Shown here: piece by piece, positions 14,821 through 26,100 of the stretch | Layout: each line of letters begins with the position of its first letter | How positions within the stretch are numbered: the first letter of the stretch is position 1 | DNA from: Amphibalanus amphitrite | Taxonomy: Eukaryota > Arthropoda > Thecostraca > Balanomorpha > Balanidae | Reading direction: 5' to 3' | Length of the DNA: 64,000 bases | Assembly: GCF_019059575.1 (NCBI RefSeq) | Contig: NW_024881539.1 | Location: forward strand, 1,456,787 to 1,520,786 | The notes under the pieces: generated by a model | Database searches by the model: none | Seen by the model: the letters and a program-made list of their open reading frames with translations, nothing else | Told to the model about the DNA's origin: nothing | Made by a program: the position numbers and the translations under genes

Positions 14821-14842
14821 GAGGTCAAGGTCAAGGTCAGGC
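14821..14842 (+). promoter_or_regulatory. AGGTCA half-site array, element B
   Basis: GAGGTCAAGGTCAAGGTCAG contains three AGGTCA words directly abutting, including the extended TCAAGGTCA. AGGTCA is the core half-site of nuclear receptors; TCAAGGTCA is the monomer site of the FTZ-F1 and ERR classes. Binding is inferred only. Confidence 0.45.
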
Positions 14843-14981
14843 CAAGGGTACAAATTGCAAGTTTCTACAGTATCGGCCTTGCACCGTAGTTGCCGAAGAA
14901 TGGAGTCATGGACTGAGACTGCTTGCCCAAAACGTGTTCTTAGGCTACCAAGACAATATTTCTTGCATACAATATCAATCA

Positions 14982-15021
14982 GAGGTCAAGGTCAAGGTCA
15001 GGTCAGGTCAGGTCAGGTCAC
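14982..15021 (+). promoter_or_regulatory. Seven-copy AGGTCA array, element B
   Basis: Three abutting AGGTCA words followed by four more that overlap by one A (5-bp period). Same half-site logic as the array at 14821, in the same orientation. Confidence 0.45.
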
Positions 15022-15140
15022 CAAACACAAAATATAGAAAAGGGCATGTGCGACACATGTTTTATGGGTCATTTTATTCATAGAATTCAATAGGCACACG
15101 CCACACTCAATAGGTGATATGGACCACATCTGGATGAATT

Positions 15141-15181
15141 TCAGGTCGAGGTCAGGTCAAGGTCAGGTCAATTGAGGTCAA
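15141..15181 (+). promoter_or_regulatory. AGGTCA array, element B
   Basis: CAGGTCGAGGTCAGGTCAAG and onward to GAGGTCAAATT: five near-consensus half-sites in one orientation, about 100 bp left of nested element C. Confidence 0.4.
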
Positions 15182-15283
15182 ATTTTGAAGTTGGTTGTTA
15201 AGGCCTAAAATGGTGTCTATCTGATGCAGTTTTCCACGGTGAATCGAATGGTGCTATTTTTGTTTCCGTACGAGGTCTAGAAC

Positions 15284-16150
15284 TTAACACGCGCAGTGGA
15301 AGGGGGGGGGCGGATTTCGCCCACCCCTCCTGTTTTTCGCCAATAACTCGCGCCGCGAACATAATATCTATGTGAAATTTTGGCTACCTGTCCAAAATTG
15401 AATTGCGGATCTTCTCGTGCAAGAAATAAGAAAATCGGTTCACAACTTTTCTAGTAATAGCGGTGTAAAGTCAAACATCCTGCCGCCGCGGCGGCGCGGC
15501 GGCGCGGCGGCCGGCGCTAGCCGTTACGCGCCGCCTGAATTGTAGACTGTGCCGGGGCGGGACGGTTCCGTCTTTACATCGCGCTCCTTACCGCTGATTA
15601 CATTAGATTCGCGTCAAATTCGGTGAGAAGACTGAGAAATGTACAGGCAATCATATGGTCAAAGAATTTTGAAAATCGGCCGGTAACAATTTGAGTTATG
15701 AGTGTGTAAACACAAAATTGTGATTGCCGCGTTTCCCGCGTCCGCCGATCCCGCTTCAGCCGGCGACATCTTACCCTTAGCAGGCTTCTAACTGCCATAT
15801 TTATTGTTGGATTATCTAGAAATTCACCATACATACTCCCAAATGTTTGTTCTTTCGTATAGTGAAAGAAAAAAGAAAATCGGCCGGTAACTTTTTGAGT
15901 TATCGGCGTGTAAACGCAAAAAAGTCTCTAATATGGCAGATTTGACCATATTTGACCTAATTTGACCTTGAAGATATTGACCTAGGGTCATGAAATTCAC
16001 ACACAACAGAGTTCCCCATGGCCCCCACCTACCCTCCAAATTTCGTCTTTCTAGCTCCAGTGGGAGCTGAGATCTTAGGGGGGGGCGACATCCGCCCCCC
16101 CCCCCTTCCACTGGGCGTAGTACTCGCAACCCTTCCACTGCGCGTGTTAA
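15284..16150. mobile_element. TTAA-flanked element C, nested in B
   Basis: TTAACACGCGCAGTGGAAGG at 15284-15303 is repeated exactly inverted at 16131-16150, a perfect 20-bp terminal inverted repeat including the TTAA. Subterminal folds are GGGGGGGG-CGGATTTCG-CCC on the left and GGGG-CGACATCCG-CCCC on the right. The phrase GAAAATCGGCCGGTAAC occurs at about 15671 and 15875. No coding sequence. The perfect ends suggest a recent insertion. Confidence 0.85.
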
Positions 16151-16584
16151 AAAATCATTTTTCAAAAAATGTTTGTCGTGACTTCATAAAATTTTGAATA
16201 AGTCCCACATTTTTGAACTGGTTCTTCTAAAAATTGGTATGTAGGTGGCCACATGGACCACTTATCTGACATGTATTTCAGTTTTTTCGATAATAACCTT
16301 TTCTTGTTACGTCTTGATTCCCTTAAAAATGAAGATGTTAGCGGCGTTTGAAATTTTGCCGTTTTGAGACGAAAATGGCGAGCTAAAGCGTCACTAACGT
16401 CACGTCACTAAAACGTCATTTTCTAAAAAAAAAAAATCCAAAGGATTTCGCTCAAATTTTCAGGGAACGTGTCAAATTGATGTAAGAAAAGGTACTGAAT
16501 GTTTGGCGGCGCTGCGCGCCGCCGTTTTTGATATGTTGCAAAAATTCGCGAGGGGGTAAAATTTACCCCCCAGCCCCGCGCAGG

Positions 16585-17507
16585 ATAACCCGCGAGTTGC
16601 TGGGGGGGGGGCGTTAAACGCCCCCACTTTTTCGCCGGGCCATAGCATAAAAACGGCGCGCCGCAGGCGCGCCAAATTTTAGGTATCTGTAGGGAATTGA
16701 TTGAAGTTTATTGCGACAAAGTTTCAAAAAAATCGGTCGGAAATTTTTGAGATATCGAGGTTTTAGTGACGTCATGATTTCTGTTTTCGACCAAAAACGG
16801 CATATGTTCAAAAAATGATATAAAATCACAGAATAGACATACAGACATGCCGTAAAGGCCATTAGACTGCCAATACCATGAACAATCAAATGGCTATCTT
16901 CGATTATTGATTATCGTTCCGCATTTTCCAAAATCTTGAACTGAATCTTGGCAATTTCTCGTGACTTCTTCACGACCATGATACATGCATTTCTTAAATT
17001 GAGCTTTTTGAGCCAAACACGTACACATATGATAAAATGAATGTCACCATCGTGTTCTACGCCCCAAATTACCCATAAAACATGTGTCACAGGCTGCGAA
17101 TATCAGTTTTGATTTTCGGGGATATGTGCCTACCCGGTTGACCTGACCTTGACCCTGACCTATGCTTGACTGACCCTTACATGGAGCTGACACTCTTTTA
17201 GGCCTTATATGATGGATTGTGCACCGTTTTGACAGAGTTTATGACGAGAGGCGCCTATTGCGAAGTCCTGAAGTCCATGCTACTGAAAGCCCGATTTCAA
17301 GTGTTTGACCTGACCTTGACCCGACCTGTGACCTCAAAATTCAACTTTAAAGTATTCATCTGAAGCTTCTCGTCGCGTTCTTTCGTTTGCCGCCTCGTGC
17401 ATTTCGCTGCGCCTATTGGTTCTCGAGTTATCGGCTGGGGGCGTTTAACGCCCCCCCCCCCCCAGCAAACGGTGGGTGGCGAAATACCCCAGCAACTGCC
17501 GGGATAA
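16585..17507. mobile_element. ATAA-flanked element D abutting B
   Basis: Left end ATAA-CCCGCGAGTTGCTGGG, right end CCCAGCAACTGCCGGG-ATAA. The left ATAA (16585-16588) is the same four bases that end element B. Subterminal folds are GGGG-CGTTAAACG-CCCC and GGGG-CGTTTAACG-CCCC. TGACCT words cluster at 17139-17165 and 17308-17333. Confidence 0.75.
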
Positions 17508-19560
17508 GAGAGAGCAGCATTCCAAATTTTCCAATCGTATGTTAGTGTGACCAAACGCTGCGGTGTGCATACAGACATTTATCAGAGGACCGGACAGCTA
17601 ACCTCGGCGCTATGGTGGTAGTAACTACTATAAGTAAATACATACATCACCCACACCGTGCCTGAGGGCGGACGCCGCGCCGCCGGTGCCGGCCGGTGGT
17701 GCCCCACAGCCGGCGGCAGTCGGCTCCCTCCCAGTTCCCACACGCTACTCGACCCTCTGTCGTAATCGACAGCTGCGACGATCGGACAGTGCGCCACTTT
17801 GGCCACCATCTATCAGACGAAAACGGCGAACAATACCGCACTGCAGCGGCGGCGTTACGCGGTCAGCCGACGGCGCCGTCCGAGCGCGAATTGCCTGTTA
17901 CGGCACAGTCATGTGTGCGGAAAGTACCACCCCACCTTTGATGGACTCGGGGTACACGATGAACGGTGGCCGTTCTGTGGGCGATTACGTCACTGGGGAC
18001 GGACAGTGGTCGGTGTTGTATGACGCTGATGCGGCGAAATGTGATTAGCCGTGTTATCATGATGTCGGATCAGAAGATTAGAGATGGTTCTTTCAGCCGT
18101 TTTGGTGAACAATAAGCCTGTGATTCGAATAGTTAATCGATAGCTATGAAATCTTTTGAGAGAGGATTTCACATCCATGCAGATAAAAGTGGCAAAGAAC
18201 GTTTAGCATCCTCAAGAATTACAACACTTACCCTCTTGAGATTAATGTTACTTCACTTTTATTTCAGCTTGTAGCATGTACATATGTATTAATGAGTGTC
18301 ACCTCAAAATCCTCTGCAAAAATGTCTTATTGGATGAATCATTGATATAAGTTAGCATGCACATTGCACACTGCACAGTGCATACCACATAGTTCTGGTA
18401 GGGCAAAAATGCGAAAGAACTCTCTAGCGTGCGGAGTCCTAACCGCCATCCTATCCATCGGGGCACTCCTGCATGCATCTTGTACCATTCCCTCCCTTTT
18501 CACTGATACAGAAGAATGACTCATTCGCACGCTACCACTTAAAAGTGTCTGATTTATGTGCCACAACTGATGCCACTAAATGTGACCACAGCTACCAAAA
18601 TAGGCCCGATCAATCCAGTAAGTCCCACAATCACACTAGGTTTCGGAGCTGAAGTGTCTCGCTGCAGCATCGGTTCGCTAAGCTTGGGATCACTTGTGCG
18701 ACAGTGTATTACTTAGGGATGCATATTTCTGGGTATCTGGGTGTCCACTGTCCAGGTCACACGTGCCTCATATACTAACTAGCTAGTTGCTCTTCCCACA
18801 ATAGCTAAGACTATCGATGGATGCGAAAGGCAGGTTGAAAGTGGTTTGGAAAGTTAATTAACCCGCTGCAGAACAGCCGCCAGTATTTGGATACATACTG
18901 AAAAATGAAACAAAAGGAATGAAAATAAACACAAATGAAAATAGATCCATGTGAATCAGCCGTTTTGAGGATGTTTTATGGAAATGCCCACTTATGAATC
19001 CTCTATGATTAACCGGATCATTCAAACTGCCACAACTAGTCGTTTTCTGACGGAATCCGCTATATTGAACAAGTCGTGTTTGGATTCGCGGCCCATCACT
19101 GAAAGAAAAGTACACCTTGGTAATTTGAATTTGATTATTATACACCGCCATTACACCGAAATCAAGAATATTTATACCCTTGTTCGACGTATATGGAGAA
19201 TAAAATAATGCTCCGGTGCGAATGTACTCTATCACGAGCGTATTCTTGGGGTTTAATTCAGTCCAGTTTAACACTCATGGTGCAATTCTAACTTTTGAGA
19301 TATTTACCCCTCTAATTGATGGATGGTAAAATTACTACTATAGTGTATTTTCTTCAAGTGGGATAAGAATACCCATCTAATAGCATAAATTTGCACTCTG
19401 ATTTGTCAGCTGATAATTCAACCCTCATCATGGTGTAAATATGCATCCTTTGTAAAGTGTGTTTCGATGAGGATGGTGTTATTTTATGACAAGGATTTAA
19501 AATACCCTAAACATAATAGTTCTGCACCCATATGCTCATTATTTTACGATAGCGTCCACG
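17508..19560. other. Intergenic upstream of the 19.6-kb gene
   Basis: A GC-rich patch at 17640-18050 has overlapping chance ORFs; the rest is AT-rich. No supported exon. Confidence 0.4.
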
Positions 19561-19574
19561 TGCGGCTCGCGAGC

Positions 19575-19600
19575 CTTCCGTTTCCGCCATTTTCATTTTT
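19575..19600 (+). promoter_or_regulatory. Candidate promoter and initiator of the 19.6-kb gene
   Basis: CCGTTTCCGCCATTTTCATT combines an ETS-like CGGAA (on the minus strand), a YY1-like GCCATTTT, and TCATTTTT, which matches the arthropod initiator TCAKTY. The position is right for a short 5' UTR exon ending at 19750. The transcription start is inferred. Confidence 0.35.
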
Positions 19601-19750
19601 GTGTCTGCTCCGGACCGGAGCCACGGAGACTTCTGGCGCTTGCAAGTGATCTTCTGGCGGTTGAAACAGTGAGATAGGTGCGAGTGTGCTGGTGCGTTCG
19701 GTGTGGTGATGACTGACTAGTGCTGGACCCATTTCCGAATAACTTTGAGG
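19595..19750 (+). other. Non-coding first exon (5' UTR)
   Basis: Ends at a near-perfect donor, TTTGAGG followed by GTAAGTTGAC. It is paired with the strong acceptor TATTACTTTCAG at 20097, giving a 347-bp first intron. There is no ATG frame that reaches the donor usefully, so it is taken as leader. Confidence 0.5.
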
Positions 19751-20097
19751 GTAAGTTGACTTGATAATGTTTCGATGTAGCAGTTGATGAAATTGATTTG
19801 CTGCTGTCTGTATGCACGTCACTCACTTAGCTGTTTGTGTCAATACGTGGCATTCTGAAATCTGATTAGTGATTCCAGAAGCTCAAATTGACCCTCGCAG
19901 TTTGTTCTCAAGGGCAAATTGAGAAATCAGTTAAGTACCTACTGAGGTTGTTAACTGTAACTTCATCAAATGTTCAATGTGTCGATTGATCAATATATGT
20001 TTAGGTATGTTTAGTAATTTTATTTCTCTACGTTTTACAAAAGTACTAGAATCTTGGCCTGGAAAAGTTGCTAATTTATTTTGTGTATTACTTTCAG

Positions 20098-20165
20098 GTT
20101 TGGGGTGACCTGGCTCTCGTCGTGGGTCACGCCGGCGAGAATGGCATTAGGACAAAGTCACCTCA
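20098..20165 (+). other. 5' UTR part of exon 2
   Basis: Sequence between the acceptor CTTTCAG and the ATG at 20166. Stops occur in frame, so it is leader. Confidence 0.45.
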
Positions 20166-23100
20166 ATGACGCGACAGGCTTGCTACACCGCACAACTCCT
20201 GCCTCCGGAGGGCGCCACACCCGTTGAAGGTGAGTTTTAAACCACCATTAATGATGACTGACGACAATTGTCCGTCTGTCTGTCTGTCCGTCTGTCCGTC
20301 TGTCCGTCTGTCCGTCCGTCCGTCTGTCTGTCCGTCCGTCCGTCCGTCCGTCCGTCTCGCCCGTCTCATCCATGGGCTCCGCCACCGGGGGGGGGGGGAG
20401 GGGGAGGGACGAGGGACGTGTCCCCCCCAATATTTTACATTCGTCTGTTTCGTCTGTCTCGTCTGTCCGCGGTCCGTCCGTCCATGACATACAATATCGT
20501 TCTGTAATTAAATGTTACAGTGCTTATACTAGTTATATCTTTCAGTTTTCACGGACAGACATACAATATCGTTCTTTGCCTTATGATTACAGTGCTTAAC
20601 CCGCGCACCGACGGGGGAGCCCCCCCCCTCAGGTTTTGTCAGATAGTGAATGTTGCCAAAAAAGGCGGCGCATAGCGCCGCCAGATTTGGCACGACTGTT
20701 GATACATCCATTTCGTACAAACTCTGGAAATTTTTAGCTCATATCTTAAAAAAGTCAAGCCACCAGGCCACGTTAACCCTATTAGTGGCAGGGGGGGGGT
20801 TGTTTTTATCCACCCCTCAGGTTTTTCGGGAATATCTCCGAAACCGCTGAAGCTACGATGCTGAAATTTTCTGACTTTTCCTAAAACTAAATTGGGCACA
20901 TTCCCTGAAAATTTCAAGTTCATAACTTTACCAGGGGCGGCTCCAGAGCACTGGGAATTGGGGGGTCCTACTCGTGAAGCGAGTCATTTGGGCGAAGATC
21001 ACGATGCTGCACCAGTTTTACGAACAGTGAGTGAAAGGTATCATGTGATAACATATACAGTTATTGTGCATCCTCTTTTGACACGTTTTTGCTATAATAG
21101 GCGGATCCAGGCGTCCAAAAAGGGGGGCTATTTTTTACCTCCCAACATAGGTGCCCTGACACCGCCTATGCATGACCAATACAATTTTAGTCGTTCTCTC
21201 ATAAGAAAATTGTAACATAACAAGACCATTGCCACCCTTTTTAGAAACAGTACCAACAAAAACCTTATTTACTATACTTTTTGTGTACCCCCAATCTCAA
21301 TGATCTGTATCCGCCTATGATTTTTGAAAATGCATATTTTTAGGATCCATGTGAATTCCTGGTTCATTCTCTATCGATCGGCAAAAGTTGCGTTAAGATT
21401 GGTTCAGAAACCTGGCCGTGATAAACAGTCTAAAATGTATCTGCAATTTGCCCGTTTTTACCCCCCTCTACCCCCCTATTGACATTTTTTAATTTTATTT
21501 TTTTTTAGAAATGTAGATCTCGTTGAGCCAAATCGAATGCCGTTTGAATTTTGAAAATCGGCCGGTTAGATCTCGAGATATCAAGGGGGGGTCGTAAACA
21601 GCCCCCCCTGCCACTAATATGGGGTAGCCAGGAGCCTGCCACTAATAGGGTTAAGTGACCTCACCTCGAAACACAATCTTCAAAGTTTGCTATCTCGTTG
21701 TTGAAAGCAGATCTTGAAACTCACAGAAATAATTTTGGTGATGAGCACCTACAACTCGTATATCTCAGAATTGCATATCGATGACCTACGAATAGGTCAT
21801 TTTTTACCTGCCCATTATAAGTCAATGGACTAAATTTCAAGTCATTCTTATGTCCATCAGATTCCTTTTTTTATACGACTTTTTAGCTCTTCTGTTCATG
21901 AGCTACGGAGTCGTTTGTTGAATGTTGTCGGTCTTTTTACGGTTACTCGCATAATTTGACCTTCGATGACCTCTGATGACGTCATTTTGAACCCTAACGA
22001 AAAATGACCGAAGTACTTTTTTCATAGACCTTCTTACGAGCTTTCGAATGTCGTTTGCCGCTTCTCGCGAAGTTACTTAGTTCTTGAGATCTTTGGGGGG
22101 CGGTCATCCACCCTCTCGTCGCTTCTAAGTTGGCTCAGAATCCCTTCGGTGCGCGGGTTAATAGATTCATCTGTCAATTCTTAAGGATCGACATTCAAAA
22201 TTGCTATTTTCTTAAAGATTACAGTGCTTAATATTTCTTTACATCCTTCAATTTACATCGATGGGCGGATGGACGGACGGATGGACGGCCTGACATACAA
22301 AGTCGTTCTTAACTTAAAGATTGCAGTGGTTAATAGTTCTTTTATCTTTCAATCTTGGTAGATGACGACCTGGCGGCCACCTTGGTGATCGGTGGCGGCA
22401 CGACGATTTCGGAGCTGCAGGATGGGCGCAACTCTGTGTCCGTTCACCCAGAAACCCAGTGCCTGGTCAGCTATGTGAAATATCGTCTCCCAAACAGTGA
22501 GATGAAGATGCTGGCTGCCTTCGCTGCGGCGCACGCTGTGCTATATTGCCTTTTAGAGGGCCCAGCATGATCCTTTTTGAGGTCATATATGCACGGGTTA
22601 TGAAGTTCGCGATTCCTCTCAGTGCGGCCGAGAATGCCATCCTTCGTATAATCCACTGTTGCCAGTGCAGTGGTCGGGTGACCGAGCAGGGCCCTGTTTC
22701 ACGGCACGGCACTACTGTGCGCTACTAGTATCGCGGTATTGAGTTTCCATAGAAACATCTACAAACTTGGACGTTCCAACATTGAGAGCGTTCGAGTATG
22801 TGGATGTTTCCAATAGGAACTCAGCACCGCGATACACGTAACGCACTGTAGTGTCGTGCCGTGAAACATCTTCAGTACCTATAGGCACTGAAGATGATGT
22901 GAGTTGAGAAGGCCTCAGTCAGTTTTTTTTAACGGAGTTTTTGTTGTCAGTGCTTTCCTAGTTCGTACACCTGGACCTGTGCTTTGATTTCAGAGACCGT
23001 ACGTTTGGTGTCGATACTCGTTACACGAAGAAATGCTCAGTTGTTTTTAAAGTACATGATGAAACGTGACTTAGTGACCTGATGAACTGTGCTGTGAATA

Positions 23101-26100
23101 AAATGTGATTTGTGCAGCTTGTGATATCCTCAGGGAAGTCAGTGTTGGGAGGAACCAATCTGTAGCAACCTGTGATCTGTCGTTTCAAGTTATTTTAAAT
23201 AAACAACACGTTGGAGAGATGCACCATAGTTGACTTTATCGAAAGTGCTCAGAAGACGACAGTAGATACAATCACGCTGGGGGATAGTTATGGCTGGCGA
23301 TGTATATTTACTAGGGTGGTCCTTATTTCCATACAAAATTTTAATTTGTATTTTTTTCGCGCTTGCGCCCCCTCAAATGATGCCATTCGTCTAGAAACGT
23401 GGAAAAAGAGCAAAAAGAGCGAAATTGGCGGATGCTTTTTGGTGGCTCAATGCATATTAACCCTCGTATGTTTAGGGGGTCGGATGGACCCCATGGGTTT
23501 TCGCGAATAACTCACGGAAAAAAACGGCCGATCGCGACAACACTTTCAGTTCCCTCGAGTTGATCAATTTCAAACCTACTCTGAAAATTTCATGACCCTG
23601 ACCCAAATGACCTTTGACCTGTGACCTATTTCTCGAGACCATGTTTGGCCAGAGTCGCGATTCAGCGTGTCAGCTCTCATTATCCGCGCGTTTCTAGTCT
23701 TTTTGCGATTATAAACGCCCAAACATGTGAAATTATGTTTGTCCCATGCATTACGGTGGGTGTCAAGGTCACCTGAAGGTCAGGTCAGGTCATTGACCTA
23801 TGATGACCTCGTGTCTCTTTTCCGAGTTATACATGTTTCTAGGGCAGTTTTTCGGGCTGATTTCGAATTTAGCATCCATTTGAACATTTACGAAGTAGTT
23901 TTAGTTCCTTTGTAACGTGTTACGACGCCATCAGTGGTAGTTGAGACCTACTATGGGTAACCGGCAGGACGCCTAATGGTTGACCTGACCTGACCTGACC
24001 TGGTCTAAATGCATGAAGACATCATATGTGATCAAAACTAGCATGAAATTCGTGATCAGCACCCCCCAAAAACATAACAGCTTCACTATACGAAGCTCTT
24101 GCAGGTCCCGATTTTCCTGACCATTGGGTCATTGACCTGACTTGGAAGGTCAACCAATGACCTAGGACCTTAAATTGGATATCATCGGCTTCCTCTCGTC
24201 ACGGGCAACACACTCGTTTTTTTTCCGCAAAGCTCTAGCGCGATCTGGAGCCAAACGGCTCAGGGGTCCAACCGACCCCCCCCCCCCCCCACACACACAC
24301 ACACGTTAGACGTTAGACGTTAGCGGAAAGTTGCGGCGTGATGACCGTGGTTCGACCACGCTTTCGGGATGACAGAGTGGCTGTCCCCCTCCTGCGGCCA
24401 GGTCTCACGGCTCCGCGAAGTGGGGACGATTCGGAGCTACTCGAGGTTATGCTTTCCAGCTCCACTTGGTCGGCTGCCGCCCGCGCCTCCTCCGACGCCT
24501 TGCTCCTCCTCCTCTCTTCGGCGTCATCCCTCCTCCTCTTCCTCTTTTCTTGGGAATGGAGCGCCATGCCTGCCTCTGTCATTCTATCCCGTCTCCCTGG
24601 CTCACGTTGGGCGAGAAGGAAGGCGCGATCTTCCGGGATGGTTATCAAGGACATTGCGTCACCCTGGGCGATATCAAAGATGTTTTCCAGACGTTTCTTG
24701 AATGCGTCCTCGTTGCTTGTTTGGGTGGCGGAAGTCCTGTTCTCGTTCTTTTTTAGGCGTTTCCACTCGTCGAAGAGAGTTTCCACCTTCTTGAACGCTC
24801 TCCCCTCGTGCTGGGTGGGAATCCTAGCCCTTGCCCAGAACTCCTCTACCTTCTCTAACGTCCGGTTGGCCGCTTCCCGGACCGTTTCCTAGAGGATTTG
24901 GTGGCGGTGGAGGAAGTAGGCGAGAGATTGGCCGCGGTATGGGAGCTTGCATAGGCGGCGGAACGGGGAGGGCACCGGGGCACCGTGGCCCCCTTTGATT
25001 TTGACATTTTAACATTAGCCTTATGGGCGTTGCATGGAAAGAATGGGACCAAAAGTCGGCAGTGCCCCCCCCCCCCTAATTGAAGGTGTTCCGCCGCTAC
25101 TGGGAACTTGGAGCCAAGGAGGTCATCACTGGGGGACACCATGTACCCAGAAGTTTGCGTCGTAGACAATCGTTAGACCTCAGGAAGAGGGAACGAACAT
25201 TGATCGACGAAACGGACATTGAGCGAACATTGACGAACGAACGAGCGTTGAGCTACCAGTAAATAATGAAGTAGGGATCTGAAATTTTGACAGACATGTT
25301 TTTTCGTTAAACGGCACCGATTGAAGGGGCGCAAGGTATCCAAATACGATTTTCGAAAATAAGGACCATCCTAATATTTACCCAGTCGTATTTTTACTCC
25401 CTCTGGAAAAGAACATACAATTATTATCGTTTACTTTTGTTTTGTATGCGGATTATAACGTGAGCTATTTTTACATCTTGACTTAAATTTTACACATTCA
25501 GCTTCGCAGCCCGCTGGTATTTCTACACCATGTCGCAAGGCGTAGAAATTGTTTTGGCTTAAATTGCACTGTGGCGTAAAATTATCATCGTAAATTACAT
25601 GCTTATTTCTTCCTAACGCCCTTTACACCCTTTACCTAGGGGTGTAAAATGAATTGATTTGGGGTGGAGATTTGTGTACCGTACTTTTATTCCGCAACGG
25701 GTGTAGTTTTAAGCTTACGAGGATATATTACTTACTACCGGGTGGCAGAATTAATCTCCAATTGTCCATGCAAACATCTTTTACTCTGGCATAAAATGAA
25801 GTTAAAAGGGGTGGAGATTTGTGTACCGTAATAATATTCCAATTTCAGGTGTAGTTTTTCTTTCAGTGATTTAAGTCGAGTTCTGCGGTCAGCGGTGGCG
25901 GCTGGCCCCGCAGTTTGACGTGACCGAGCCTGCCCTAATAGCCACCGTAGGCCATCAGGGCTGAACGTCGATCTATTCTCGGCCGGTCAACTGCAGGGCG
26001 AGGTGTCCTGTCGAGTGACCTATCCCTCCAGGCCACCTTGGGACACGCCAATAACCAGTCAGTCGGACTGAGTGGGGGAAGGTTCTCCAGGAAGGGAAGG

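Larger units (their letters stand above)
14642..16588. mobile_element. ATAA-flanked element B, host of nested element C
   Basis: Flanked by ATAA at 14642-14645 and 16585-16588. The left end begins CCCGCGCGGGGCTGG; the right end read inward begins CCTGCGCGGGGCTGG. A G-tract, TAAATTTTA-type loop, C-tract follows inside each end. The same 867-bp element C is inserted at 15284-16150; without it, element B is about 1.08 kb. The left half holds tandem AGGTCA arrays. ATAA is not palindromic and appears as a direct repeat, which shows the target duplication is 4 bp. Confidence 0.7.
20596..22161. mobile_element. TTAA-flanked element E, host of nested F
   Basis: Left end TTAACCCGCGCACCGACGGG, right end read inward TTAACCCGCGCACCGAAGGG (19 of 20 match). 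Element F is inserted at 20773-21654, leaving about 690 bp of E. The interior right part has TGACCT words (21958-21980). It lies in the intron before the 22362 exon. Confidence 0.8.
20486..22361 (+). repeat. Four tandem acceptor-like repeats split by element E
   Basis: Copies begin at about 20486, 20552, 22189 and 22290, each with GACATaCAA, a TTACAGTGCTTAAT-type block and a T-rich tail. The fourth copy provides the branch region, pyrimidine tract and TAG of the 22362 exon. Element E sits in the CTTAA of copy two. Confidence 0.55.
23312..25373. mobile_element. 2.06-kb hAT-like element with 8-bp target duplication
   Basis: ATATTTAC at 23304-23311 is repeated exactly at 25374-25381. The element begins TAGGGTGGTCCTTATTT and its inverse end begins TAGGATGGTCCTTATTT (16 of 17). 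A second shared block, CTTGCGCCCC-TCAA, lies 45-60 bp inside each end. It contains TTAA element G and, on the minus strand, a degenerate ORF of an arthropod-type family. An 8-bp duplication fits hAT (also P) transposons. No hAT transposase is visible. Confidence 0.8.

Noticed and set aside
20223-20507. ORFs reading SVCLSVRPSV and TDGRTDGQTD
   Set aside because: Products of the GTCY tetranucleotide repeat.
22355-22570. Single-exon 71-codon ORF starting at 22355
   Set aside because: It starts inside the pyrimidine tract; the same frame is better explained as an exon from 22362 with a donor at 22497.
24338-24892. 184-codon plus-strand ORF
   Set aside because: Exact antisense of the FDIA/AQREPGR-type minus-strand frame, which carries the recognisable motifs.
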